Assembly (NCBI RefSeq): GCF_900636385.1
Contig: NZ_LR134269.1
Span: forward strand, 1,984,001 to 2,048,000
Reading direction: 5' to 3'
Length of the DNA stretch: 64,000 nucleotides
DNA from: Staphylococcus warneri
GTDB taxonomy: Bacteria > Bacillota > Bacilli > Staphylococcales > Staphylococcaceae
Positions 19,257 to 26,859 of the stretch are shown here, one piece after another. A program made the position numbers and the translations under genes. Below the pieces are notes generated by a model. The model did no database searches and had not been told where the DNA came from. It saw only the letters and a list, made by a program, of their open reading frames with translations. Within the stretch, counting starts at the first letter, position 1; every line of letters starts with the position of its first letter.

Positions 19257-20261
19257 CTATTTCAACATCTCTAACTGCATACGATACTCAATACCATGGA
19301 ATAATTGATTTAACCAATTACTATATTTAATTAGATTTTTCTCGGCTGTTTCAATATCTATAAATTGGAATTTTAATTTTGATCCGGTTGGTTTCTGAGC
19401 TAACTTTGTTAAATGATAACTTGCTATCGTACCTATCTGAGGATAACTACCTAATGTATAGTGATCATTTAATAAGATGATTGGTGTACCATCTCTTTTA
19501 ACTTGGATTGTGCCACGTTTAACCGATTGATGTGCAGGCATATCATCATAATACGCTTTCACTTTTTCCCCTTCTAAAACCATTCCCATTCTATTTGCTT
19601 TACTGGTTACTTTATAATTGTGTGTTGTAAAACGTTGTAAGACATTTTCTTTAAAGTCTTCTGAACCTTTATTTTTAATGACATGAAAGACGTCAGACAT
19701 ATAATTAAATGATAACGCGTAGCCATCTACACCCCAATCGGTTTGACGAGATTCTGCTAAATTTTCAAATAATTTTTGATGTCGTTCACTATATAGGCGT
19801 TTCATTTCTATTTCATCACCATTTTGTAATTGTCGACCTTCAAAGCCACCCAATTTAACATTAAAATCTGTTGATGTAGAACCTAACCATTCTTCTAGAT
19901 TAAAGCCTCCACCGACAGCTAAATAGACACGTGATGTTCTGTTCGTTTCTTCAAACTTTAACACATCATCTTTTTTCATTAAATATAACTTATATGGAAA
20001 GACCTTCATTGTTTGTGTCTCTGCTTTAAAATTACCACCTGCTAATGCGATTAATGTTGGTTCCGTAAAACGAATCGTTGGCATTTTATGGGTCATTTCG
20101 AGTGTGGCTTCATTTTTATCATTAGCTACTAATCGATTAGCAATTTCGTGTGACAAACTATCAAGTGCACCACTTGGTATCACACCATTGTGTTCATATC
20201 CGTGTCTCCCAAAATCATGAAAACTACTAAACAAACCGCTATTTTCTATTATGATTGACAT
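19257..20261 (-). CDS. 5-oxoprolinase subunit C family protein (PxpC/KipA type)
   Basis: Biotin-dependent carboxyltransferase domain family protein of 334 aa. In bacteria PxpC works with PxpA and PxpB to open 5-oxoproline to glutamate at the cost of ATP. Family features include SSFHDFGRHGYEHNGVIPSGALD at the N-terminus (seen here in its core), the ALAGGNFKAE segment, and LLNDHYTLGSYPQIGTI. It overlaps the pxpB-like gene by 13 nt, typical of the pair. No pxpA-like gene is present in this window, so it must be elsewhere or the pair has another function. Confidence 0.82.
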   Translation of the reverse strand: MSIIIENSGLFSSFHDFGRHGYEHNGVIPSGALDSLSHEIANRLVANDKNEATLEMTHKMPTIRFTEPTLIALAGGNFKAETQTMKVFPYKLYLMKKDDVLKFEETNRTSRVYLAVGGGFNLEEWLGSTSTDFNVKLGGFEGRQLQNGDEIEMKRLYSERHQKLFENLAESRQTDWGVDGYALSFNYMSDVFHVIKNKGSEDFKENVLQRFTTHNYKVTSKANRMGMVLEGEKVKAYYDDMPAHQSVKRGTIQVKRDGTPIILLNDHYTLGSYPQIGTIASYHLTKLAQKPTGSKLKFQFIDIETAEKNLIKYSNWLNQLFHGIEYRMQLEMLK

Positions 20262-20956
20262 GTTTTAAAGTCTCCTAAATCCAATTCGTTTTTATCTTTA
20301 GCAATAAATTGTACGTTATCGCCTAGTTTTAAGAGTGAAAAATCATCTTTGTTTGGAAAGAAAAGTTGTGTTGGTGTATATCCAATGACCAACCAATCAT
20401 TATATGTGTCAGTCGTAACGATACCACATTTCTTACCTTCAATGACGACTGAACCTGCCGGAATAAATTTCTTTTCTTTACTTGTATGATTCACAAATAA
20501 TTTTTTATGCATTCCTGTTAAATATGGAAATCCTGGTGAATATCCCATCATTGATACAAAGTAATCACTTCCTGTATGAAGTGCTTTAAATTGTGATTCA
20601 TCCATTTTTAAATGTTTTAATAATGATTCTAAGTCCGGCCCATATTCATCTCCATACACAATAGGAATTTGGAATGGTGATTGCGTTTTATTATCATGTT
20701 TTATTTCCAACTTAATTGATTCAATGAGCGCTTTCATATATAAGAATGGTGATTGTATATGATGATGTTTAATCATATCTCGTGCATCATAAATAATCAT
20801 CATGTCCGATTCAGTAGGTACTATTTCTATGATGAACGAGTAATTTTTTTCATTTAAATATGATCGCAAGGCTAATAAATCTTCAGTAAGATCTTTTGAT
20901 ACCTTTTTCTCTATTGATATTACGATGGCTTGGTCTCCTTGACTATATATTTTCAT
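20249..20956 (-). CDS. 5-oxoprolinase subunit B family protein (PxpB/KipI type)
   Basis: Carboxyltransferase/cyclophilin-like domain protein of 235 aa, partner of the following PxpC-like gene. Family motifs MMGYSPGFPYLTGM and FIPAGSVVIEGKKCGI are visible, followed by YNDWLVIGYTP, which is a degenerate form of the usual GGWxxIGRTP. The relatives KipI/KipA of Bacillus were first described as a sporulation kinase inhibitor and its antagonist; the metabolic role in 5-oxoproline cleavage was assigned later. It overlaps pxpC by 13 nt. A small membrane-protein gene starts 20 nt upstream. Confidence 0.82.
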   Translation of the reverse strand: MKIYSQGDQAIVISIEKKVSKDLTEDLLALRSYLNEKNYSFIIEIVPTESDMMIIYDARDMIKHHHIQSPFLYMKALIESIKLEIKHDNKTQSPFQIPIVYGDEYGPDLESLLKHLKMDESQFKALHTGSDYFVSMMGYSPGFPYLTGMHKKLFVNHTSKEKKFIPAGSVVIEGKKCGIVTTDTYNDWLVIGYTPTQLFFPNKDDFSLLKLGDNVQFIAKDKNELDLGDFKTCQS

Positions 20957-20975
20957 ACCTTCACCTCAAAAGTCT

Positions 20976-21182
20976 TTAATGATGATAAAATACGTTCATA
21001 CGCTCTATTACAAAAGGCATCAGTGATTTAATCAATAAATATACTAATATAATGGCACATATGGTAGTAACTGTTGCAACGATACGTGCGAATACTTGTG
21101 CTCTCTTTTGTAATAATCGATTAACGATAACTTTATTTACAACTGCTACAACAATTAATAATCCTATCCATAATAATGTCAT
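20976..21182 (-). CDS. Small membrane protein, unknown function
   Basis: 68-aa protein with two hydrophobic segments, MTLLWIGLLIVVAVV (residues 1-15) and a second at about 33-56, separated by a basic stretch (NRLLQKRAQVFAR). It lies between pabC and the PxpB-like gene on the same strand with short gaps (45 and 19 nt), so it is probably in their transcript. I do not recognise a family. Confidence 0.6.
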   Translation of the reverse strand: MTLLWIGLLIVVAVVNKVIVNRLLQKRAQVFARIVATVTTICAIILVYLLIKSLMPFVIERMNVFYHH

Positions 21183-21227
21183 TATCTACTCCATTTGATA
21201 ATATTTCGCGCTACTTTCATGTTAATT

Positions 21228-21836
21228 TTATAGGTAAATTGTAACGTCGGCAACCTCTCGCAAACTATTTAATAAAAATACCTCTACTTTATTAGTATTC
21301 AATTTCTCTATTAATTCATCAACATAATAGTTTTTTTCTTGCAAACAACCTTCATCTATTAATGATTGCCGCATGCATCCTAATAAAAAATCTTCATTAT
21401 AATGAGGTGTATAATAATATCCGTTTTCTTTAAACATAACGTTCCCAATATTAAATTCTAAAATCTTGCCATTCTTATCAAATATGAGTGCTAAATCAGT
21501 ATCTAAATCATAAGATACATGGTCTCTATTCGATGTTTTATTAATTATTGTTAGATGAGATGTATTAGAATGTTCACGTACTAAAGACGCAGTAAAATAT
21601 GATTTAGATGTTAGTGGTGCTACTAAATAGTCGAAATGGCCTTCTTCTTGTAACATCACTTTCAAACGATAACTACCTTCTTGATATTCAGATTGAATCG
21701 AGTGAATAAGACGTTCCCAGTCTAACTCATTAAAAGTCATATTCAATTTGTTACTAGATTGACTTATTCGTTGTTTGTGATAAGCAAGTCGTGCAATATG
21801 ACCATTCTCTAATTTCATTGTTTCAAATAAGTACAT
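21228..21836 (-). CDS. pabC: Aminodeoxychorismate lyase-like PLP enzyme
   Basis: Class IV aminotransferase-fold protein of 202 aa, expected to release pyruvate from 4-amino-4-deoxychorismate to give p-aminobenzoate for folate. It is short compared with 270-290 aa for typical family members, lacking part of the usual N-terminal region, but keeps FETMKLENGHIARLAYHKQRI (seen here in its core), with the SYDLDTDLALIFDKNGKILE segment and a C-terminal LLGCMRQSLI. Its start codon overlaps the pabB stop by 1 nt. The function is inferred mainly from the pabA-pabB-pabC order. Confidence 0.78.
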   Translation of the reverse strand: MYLFETMKLENGHIARLAYHKQRISQSSNKLNMTFNELDWERLIHSIQSEYQEGSYRLKVMLQEEGHFDYLVAPLTSKSYFTASLVREHSNTSHLTIINKTSNRDHVSYDLDTDLALIFDKNGKILEFNIGNVMFKENGYYYTPHYNEDFLLGCMRQSLIDEGCLQEKNYYVDELIEKLNTNKVEVFLLNSLREVADVTIYL

Positions 21837-22993
21837 TATAACCTCTCCAGTATCCTCGTCTTATCATAAAATTCTTGGACTTCATTATCTGGGTTAGAGT
21901 TAATCGTAATCCCAGCACCAACACCATAAATCGCTTGCTGATGTCGATACTCAATCGTACGTATAGGTATATTAAATATCATCTTACCGTTAGGCACTAA
22001 TAATCCAATCGTTCCACAATATATGTATCTTGGAACTTGTTCTAAAGAATGAATTAATTTCATAGTATTTATCTTTGGTGCACCAGTAATAGAACCACAC
22101 GGGAAAATAGCACTTAAAATCATTTCAAGGGTCACTTCTGACGGTAATTTCCCTGTGACCATACTCGTCATTTGATGAACCGTATGATACGTTTCTATAA
22201 AAAATAATTTATAAACAATAATACTCCCTGTCATTGCTATTCTAGAAATATCATTACGCAATAAATCTACAATCATTACATTTTCAGCTTTATCTTTCTC
22301 AGACTGTTGAAGCTGATGGTAGTTTTGTAGATCTTCTTCGTTCGTTTCACCTCTCGGCATTGTACCCTTCATTGGCTTACTAACTAATACGTTCGTTTCA
22401 CCATTAAATATTCCTTTCTGAAAAAATAATTCAGGAGAAATAGATGCAACTTTGACCTCATCTGTATCTAATAAGGCCGTGTAATTACCATTCGCTACAG
22501 TAGTTAATTGTCGATATAACTGATGAATGGGAAAATAGATGTTATCAGTTAATCGGGTAGTATAGTTCACTTGATAGGTGTCTCCTTCGACAATTGCATG
22601 TTGAATGCTTTTGATTTTTTCTTTCATTTGTTGATTGGATTCTATAAATTTAAAATGATGTTTCGAATTATATGATACATCATTCAATTTTGTAGATTCA
22701 TTTATGTGATTGGCAACTTTAAAGCTATATGCAATTGCTAAGACACCACCTTCTTCTACATGGCACACATCCATTTGTGGGTTGAAATAACGAGCCGCTT
22801 CATATGTTACATATAACGCGACATAACGACCTTGTTGTTGTTGTAATTCTGCAAAACGTATCACATGCCCCACTTCATCCATATGTTTAGCTATCTTTTT
22901 TTCAATCAATTGATCTAATTCAAGATGATAGATTTCGAATTGATTGTCGTCTAAGTAATAGCGATAGTTAAATTTGATAGTCACTATTTTCAC
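21836..22993 (-). CDS. pabB: Aminodeoxychorismate synthase component I
   Basis: Chorismate-utilising enzyme of 385 aa that forms 4-amino-4-deoxychorismate using ammonia from PabA. The conserved C-terminal chorismate-binding domain is visible: VSKPMKGTMPRGETNEED, NVMIVDLLRNDISRIA, and PCGSITGAPKINTMKLI near residue 298, with YCGTIGLLVPNGKMIFNIPIRT at the end (core motif). It shares 26 nt with pabA upstream and 1 nt with pabC downstream, so translation of the three is coupled. Confidence 0.9.
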   Translation of the reverse strand: MKIVTIKFNYRYYLDDNQFEIYHLELDQLIEKKIAKHMDEVGHVIRFAELQQQQGRYVALYVTYEAARYFNPQMDVCHVEEGGVLAIAYSFKVANHINESTKLNDVSYNSKHHFKFIESNQQMKEKIKSIQHAIVEGDTYQVNYTTRLTDNIYFPIHQLYRQLTTVANGNYTALLDTDEVKVASISPELFFQKGIFNGETNVLVSKPMKGTMPRGETNEEDLQNYHQLQQSEKDKAENVMIVDLLRNDISRIAMTGSIIVYKLFFIETYHTVHQMTSMVTGKLPSEVTLEMILSAIFPCGSITGAPKINTMKLIHSLEQVPRYIYCGTIGLLVPNGKMIFNIPIRTIEYRHQQAIYGVGAGITINSNPDNEVQEFYDKTRILERL

Positions 22994-23561
22994 CTACAAT
23001 ATCTATAAAGTTTTGAATCTGGTTTTGGCCTTGTTCGCTTAAAATGGATTCTGGGTGATACTGTAATCCGTATATAGGATATTTATCGTGCTGTAATCCC
23101 ATAATGACATCATCTTCTCCCTTAGCCGTAATATTCAATTCGCTTGGAATGCTATTTTCATCTACTTGTAAAGAATGATATAACATTACATTAAATTTCT
23201 CTGGCAGTCCTTGAAACATCCCTTCACCATAGTGGCTTAATAATGTCGTATGACCATGTATTGGTCTATCTCTATGTATAATTATTCCTCCAAAATATTG
23301 GCAAATCATTTGAAATCCTAAACAGACCCCCAAAATAGGTATGTGCTGATAAAAGTCATCCATCACTTTAAATAAAATAGGATAATCACTAGGTCGCCCA
23401 GGACCCGGCGAAATAACGATAGCTTTAGGCTTTAGCGCCTTTAATTCCTCGATATTAATCTCCTCTACATCAATGACGTTTACCATATCTCGTGTAGCCA
23501 TTTTAAAATAATTAATTAAATTATAAGTAAATGAATCTTTATTATCTATCACTACTATCAT
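22968..23561 (-). CDS. pabA: Aminodeoxychorismate synthase component II (glutamine amidotransferase)
   Basis: Class I glutamine amidotransferase of 197 aa that feeds ammonia to PabB. Present are IDNKDSFTYNL at the N-terminus, the oxyanion strand VISPGPGRPSDYP, the nucleophile cysteine in GVCLGFQMI, and the catalytic His-Glu pair in LQYHPESILSE. The downstream gene is pabB rather than trpE, so the folate role is preferred over anthranilate. It is the first gene of the pab operon, divergent from queCDE. Confidence 0.92.
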   Translation of the reverse strand: MIVVIDNKDSFTYNLINYFKMATRDMVNVIDVEEINIEELKALKPKAIVISPGPGRPSDYPILFKVMDDFYQHIPILGVCLGFQMICQYFGGIIIHRDRPIHGHTTLLSHYGEGMFQGLPEKFNVMLYHSLQVDENSIPSELNITAKGEDDVIMGLQHDKYPIYGLQYHPESILSEQGQNQIQNFIDIVGENSDYQI

Positions 23562-23685
23562 GATTACGCTCCATTACATTAATATTCGTTATTCGATATG
23601 TCCTTAACACTATTATCACAAAAATTTACTTGATTTTACATATGAATTGGTTTATTCTATGTTGCGTACAAAATATATATTTATC

Positions 23686-23721
23686 AGAGGTTCCTAGCCG
23701 AAACCCTCTATAAAAAACTAG
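23686..23721 (+). promoter_or_regulatory. preQ1-I riboswitch aptamer
   Basis: AGAGG at 23686-23690 pairs with CCTCT at 23705-23709 (stem P1). The loop carries CCTAG, and the A-rich tail ends in ACTAG at 23717-23721, giving the H-type pseudoknot of class I preQ1 aptamers (compare the known AGAGGTTCTAGC...CCCTCTATAAAAAACTA form). It lies about 165 nt upstream of queC and should repress queCDE when preQ1 is abundant. Confidence 0.92.
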
Positions 23722-23803
23722 ACACTGAATTCAATTTCTGTTTGTAAATAGACATATCATTTTAATACGTTCTTTAAAATTATATGTGTATTTACAATCT
23801 GTC

Positions 23804-23836
23804 GTCTATCTTTTTTATAGAGATAGGCTTTTTTTA
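23804..23836 (+). terminator. Riboswitch-linked terminator before queC
   Basis: GTCTATC (23804-23810) pairs with GATAGGC (23822-23828) and is followed by seven T. It sits about 80 nt after the aptamer and about 50 nt before queC, so it is probably the expression platform. The alternative antiterminator pairing was not worked out. Confidence 0.75.
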
Positions 23837-23885
23837 TGCCTTAATTTTCTGTTTTAGTGACTCATGATATATAGGAGGAAAAATC

Positions 23886-24557
23886 ATGGTACAACACACT
23901 CTAGATCAAAACAAAGCCATAGTCGTCTTTAGCGGAGGCCAAGACAGTACAACATGTTTGTTTTATGCTAAAAAGCATTTTAAAGATGTTATTCTCGTTA
24001 CCTTTAATTATGGACAAAGACATGATGCTGAAATTGAAGTAGCTAAAAAAATTGCTCAAGAACAAAACGTTGAACATCACATATTAGATATGTCGTTGTT
24101 ATCGCAACTGACACCTAATGCATTAACACAACATGATCTAAAAATTGAAGATACAGAAGATGGTATTCCAAATACATTCGTACCTGCACGTAATCTACTG
24201 TTCTTATCATTCGCTGGTGCATTAGCTTATCAAATTAAAGCTAAACATATCATTACCGGGGTTTGTGAAACTGACTTCTCAGGTTATCCAGACTGTCGTG
24301 ATAGTTTCATTAAATCAATGAATGTAACATTAAACTTGTCTATGGACAGAGATTTTGTGATTCACACGCCATTAATGTGGTTAGATAAAGCACAAACATG
24401 GGAACTAGCTGATAATCTTGGGGTATTAAACTATATTCGTGAAAATACGCTAACTTGTTATAACGGTATTATTGGAGATGGTTGTGGTGAATGCCCTGCT
24501 TGCCAATTAAGATCGCGCGGACTCGACCAATATCTTGCGAAGAAAGGAGTACAATAA
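23886..24557 (+). CDS. queC: 7-cyano-7-deazaguanine synthase
   Basis: ATP-dependent enzyme (223 aa) that converts 7-carboxy-7-deazaguanine to preQ0. The PP-loop [11 protein letters not shown] is at residues 16-26. The zinc-binding cysteines are in [22 protein letters not shown] near the C-terminus, seen here in its core CGECPAC. The start has AGGAGG upstream. It is the first gene of queC-queD-queE and lies under a preQ1-I riboswitch. Confidence 0.95.
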   Translation: MVQHTLDQNKAIVVFSGGQDSTTCLFYAKKHFKDVILVTFNYGQRHDAEIEVAKKIAQEQNVEHHILDMSLLSQLTPNALTQHDLKIEDTEDGIPNTFVPARNLLFLSFAGALAYQIKAKHIITGVCETDFSGYPDCRDSFIKSMNVTLNLSMDRDFVIHTPLMWLDKAQTWELADNLGVLNYIRENTLTCYNGIIGDGCGECPACQLRSRGLDQYLAKKGVQ

Positions 24558-24558
24558 G

Positions 24559-24978
24559 ATGATTCAACAAATCTATCCTACTGTCAATCATCCCTATCAA
24601 TTCGAACTTAATAAAGACTTTAACTTTTCAGCAGCACATTATATCCCAAGTGAAGACGCTGGAAAATGTATGCGTACTCACGGACACACTTATTTCGTAA
24701 ATATTACCATAGCTGGAGATGAATTAGATCACAATGGTTTTTTAGTAAATTTTAGTGATTTAAAAAAACTCATTCATGACCAATTTGATCATTATTTATT
24801 AAATGACTTAGTTCAATTCAAAGGTAAAAGTCCTTCTACAGAAATTGTTGCTCAAACTATTTATCAAATGGTGCAATCATATCTTAAAGATCAAAAGAAT
24901 CAACCAAAATGTGTCCAAGTTTATTTACGTGAAACACCTACAAGCTATGTCGTATATCGTCCTAAGGGTGATCAATAA
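24559..24978 (+). CDS. queD: 6-carboxytetrahydropterin synthase
   Basis: Converts dihydroneopterin triphosphate to 6-carboxy-tetrahydropterin, the second step towards queuosine. The 139-aa protein has the zinc-binding histidines in DFNFSAAHYI and RTHGHTYFV, with the catalytic cysteine in GKCMRTHGH, and a C-terminal VYLRETPTSYVVY. AAAGGAG sets the start at the ATG at 24559, one base after the queC stop. The next gene overlaps its stop by one base. Confidence 0.94.
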   Translation: MIQQIYPTVNHPYQFELNKDFNFSAAHYIPSEDAGKCMRTHGHTYFVNITIAGDELDHNGFLVNFSDLKKLIHDQFDHYLLNDLVQFKGKSPSTEIVAQTIYQMVQSYLKDQKNQPKCVQVYLRETPTSYVVYRPKGDQ

Positions 24979-25691
24979 TGGCTAAAATACCTGTATTAGA
25001 AGTATTTGGTCCAACGATTCAAGGCGAAGGACGCGTCATTGGTAGAAAAACAATGTTTGTTAGAACTGCAGGTTGTGATTATCGCTGTAGTTGGTGTGAT
25101 TCTGCCTTTACATGGGATGGTAGTGCTAAAGAAGATATTCAATTAATGTCTGCAGAAGAAATCTATAACAAATTGCGTGAAGTAGGTGGTGACAATTTTA
25201 ATCACGTCACAATTTCTGGTGGAAACCCAGCACTTATTAAAGGTATCCAAGATTTAGTAGATTTATTTGAAGAACATCATATTCAAACTGCCCTTGAAAC
25301 ACAAGGTAGTAAATTCCAACCATGGATGACTCAAATCGATGACTTAACAATTAGTCCTAAACCGCCAAGCTCAAATATGAAACCTAATTTGGATATTTTA
25401 GATAGTGTTATTGAACAGTGTGTACCTGAATCACTTAATTTAAAAGTCGTCATTTTTGATGAGGATGACTTCGAATTTGCTAAAATGATTCATCATCGTT
25501 ATCCATCTATACCATTTTATTTACAAGTGGGTAATCCTTATTTAGATGAAGAGGTCGACAACCATACTTCTAAACTATTACAACGTTATGAACAATTAGT
25601 CGAACGTGTTATGACTAGTAGCGATATGAATAATGTATATGTATTGCCACAATTACACACATTGTTATGGAGTAATATGAAGGGTGTTTAA
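24978..25691 (+). CDS. queE: 7-carboxy-7-deazaguanine synthase (radical SAM)
   Basis: Radical S-adenosylmethionine enzyme of 237 aa that contracts the pterin ring to 7-carboxy-7-deazaguanine. The N-terminus has EVFGPTIQGEGRVIGRKTMF (core motif) and the iron-sulphur cluster cysteines are in TAGCDYRCSWCDSAF. A glycine-rich SAM-binding stretch, VTISGGNPAL, follows. It is the last gene of the queCDE operon. In S. aureus the sae genes follow this point, as I recall; here a different membrane protein follows. Confidence 0.94.
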   Translation: MAKIPVLEVFGPTIQGEGRVIGRKTMFVRTAGCDYRCSWCDSAFTWDGSAKEDIQLMSAEEIYNKLREVGGDNFNHVTISGGNPALIKGIQDLVDLFEEHHIQTALETQGSKFQPWMTQIDDLTISPKPPSSNMKPNLDILDSVIEQCVPESLNLKVVIFDEDDFEFAKMIHHRYPSIPFYLQVGNPYLDEEVDNHTSKLLQRYEQLVERVMTSSDMNNVYVLPQLHTLLWSNMKGV

Positions 25692-25793
25692 ACTCATTTA
25701 ATATAACTTTAACAATTTCGAGTGTTATATAATGATTAAGTTTATGTTAATTGATATAATAATTGAATGAAGTATTACGGATAGGAGTACACC

Positions 25794-26393
25794 ATGATTC
25801 TATATATATTAATTAATATTGCCGTAGTATTGCTCATTGTAGGAATAGATTTATATTTGCACCAATTTAAACAACTTCGATTTAGTTCAATACTAATAGC
25901 TATTTCATTAAATGCTATTATCGATTTAATTGTAGTCGCAAAATATAATTTCATTTCAATCTATACGATGATTTTATTTATTGTATGGGCATTATTACAA
26001 CTCTATTTAAATAAAAAAATTAACCCTTTCATGATAAAAGACCAAAAGTTCATTGCAGTGATATTTGCCATTGTCATCAGTTTAACGCAGTTTATAACTG
26101 ATATTTCCAGTGAACAATCTGTCTATATGTCGTTACCATACTTAGCTCCAGCTATTTTCATTATCGGTGCAGTATTATTATTTGTAGGTACATTTAATGT
26201 ATCGGAGCTTGATCATCTACCTATTTTAAAAACAATCAAGCATCCTATGCTAATTGGTACGATATTAATTATCATCGCATTTATAGCTATGATGATACTC
26301 ACACCTTTTTGGTATGTATTTACTATCATCTATGTACTATTCATATTATTTATCATATGGCAACGTATATTTAAGGGAGTGGGACAGAAATAA
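25794..26393 (+). CDS. Multi-pass membrane protein, unknown function
   Basis: Very hydrophobic 199-aa protein with about six membrane segments and only short loops; an acidic patch (SELDHLP) lies near residue 140. ATG with AGGAG 7 nt upstream gives a good start. The last residues, GVGQK and the stop, are encoded by the first bases of the neighbouring repeat (GTGGGACA starts at 26379), so the C-terminus may have been altered when the repeat arrived. I do not recognise a family; it is not obviously SaeP or SaeQ, which S. aureus has near this position. Confidence 0.65.
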   Translation: MILYILINIAVVLLIVGIDLYLHQFKQLRFSSILIAISLNAIIDLIVVAKYNFISIYTMILFIVWALLQLYLNKKINPFMIKDQKFIAVIFAIVISLTQFITDISSEQSVYMSLPYLAPAIFIIGAVLLFVGTFNVSELDHLPILKTIKHPMLIGTILIIIAFIAMMILTPFWYVFTIIYVLFILFIIWQRIFKGVGQK

Positions 26394-26540
26394 TAAAGAA
26401 CCACTAATCATTGAATATGAAGTGGTTCTTACGCATTAGCCACAGCTAATGTGTACTTTAAAATAGGAATACATGAGTGAAACTCATGCATAAGAAATAC
26501 TAATTTCTAAAGAAAAAGTATTTCTTTATCGTTGTCCCAC
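26379..26540. repeat. Structured intergenic repeat, unit 1
   Basis: A 162-bp unit closed by an 8-bp outer stem: GTGGGACA (26379-26386) with TGTCCCAC (26533-26540). Four hairpins lie inside: AAGAACCACT/AGTGGTTCTT (26396-26430), CATTAGC/GCTAATG (26434-26451), CATGAGT/ACTCATG (26472-26488), and AAGAAATAC/GTATTTCTT (26492-26526) with a 17-nt loop beginning TAATTTCT. The sequence after it, CCCGGCAAAGTTGACTAGAA, resembles a repeat tail I associate with staphylococcal intergenic repeats. Function is unknown. Confidence 0.8.
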
Positions 26541-26582
26541 CCCGGCAAAGTTGACTAGAAATGAAAAAGCTTGGTACATTAG

Positions 26583-26777
26583 ACCGTCTTTGTAATTCAT
26601 TACTTAGACGGTTTTATGCATGAACTTTTAAGTTCATGTATACCTCTTAAACTTAATCTGAACACATGAGTTAATACTCATGTGTAAGTCATTCTAATTT
26701 CTTTAAGAAAAAGAATGACTTTACAGTCAACTACTGCCTAAATATGAATGTAACTTGAAATATATATTTATGTCCCA
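26583..26777. repeat. Structured intergenic repeat, unit 2
   Basis: A second series of hairpins: ACCGTCT/AGACGGT (26583-26612), CATGAACTT/AAGTTCATG (26619-26638), ACACATGAGT/ACTCATGTGT (26662-26685) and AAGTCATTC/GAATGACTT (26686-26721). The last has an 18-nt loop beginning TAATTTCT and ending AAGAAAAA, almost as in unit 1. The end TGTCCCA at 26771-26777 repeats the right boundary of unit 1; no matching left GGGACA is seen, so the unit may be incomplete or share the left boundary of unit 1. Confidence 0.75.
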
Positions 26778-26811
26778 GCCTGTTTTTTTCGTTGTCGGTA
26801 AATCAAATTAT

Positions 26812-26857
26812 AAAAAGCTTACAGCTCATGGACTGATCCATAGCCTGTAAGCTTTTT
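26812..26857. terminator. Terminator downstream of csbB
   Basis: AAAAAGCTTACAG (26812-26824) and CTGTAAGCTTTTT (26845-26857) form a 13-bp stem with T runs on both strands, ending 2 nt from the csbB stop codon. Confidence 0.9.
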
Positions 26858-26859
26858 GT

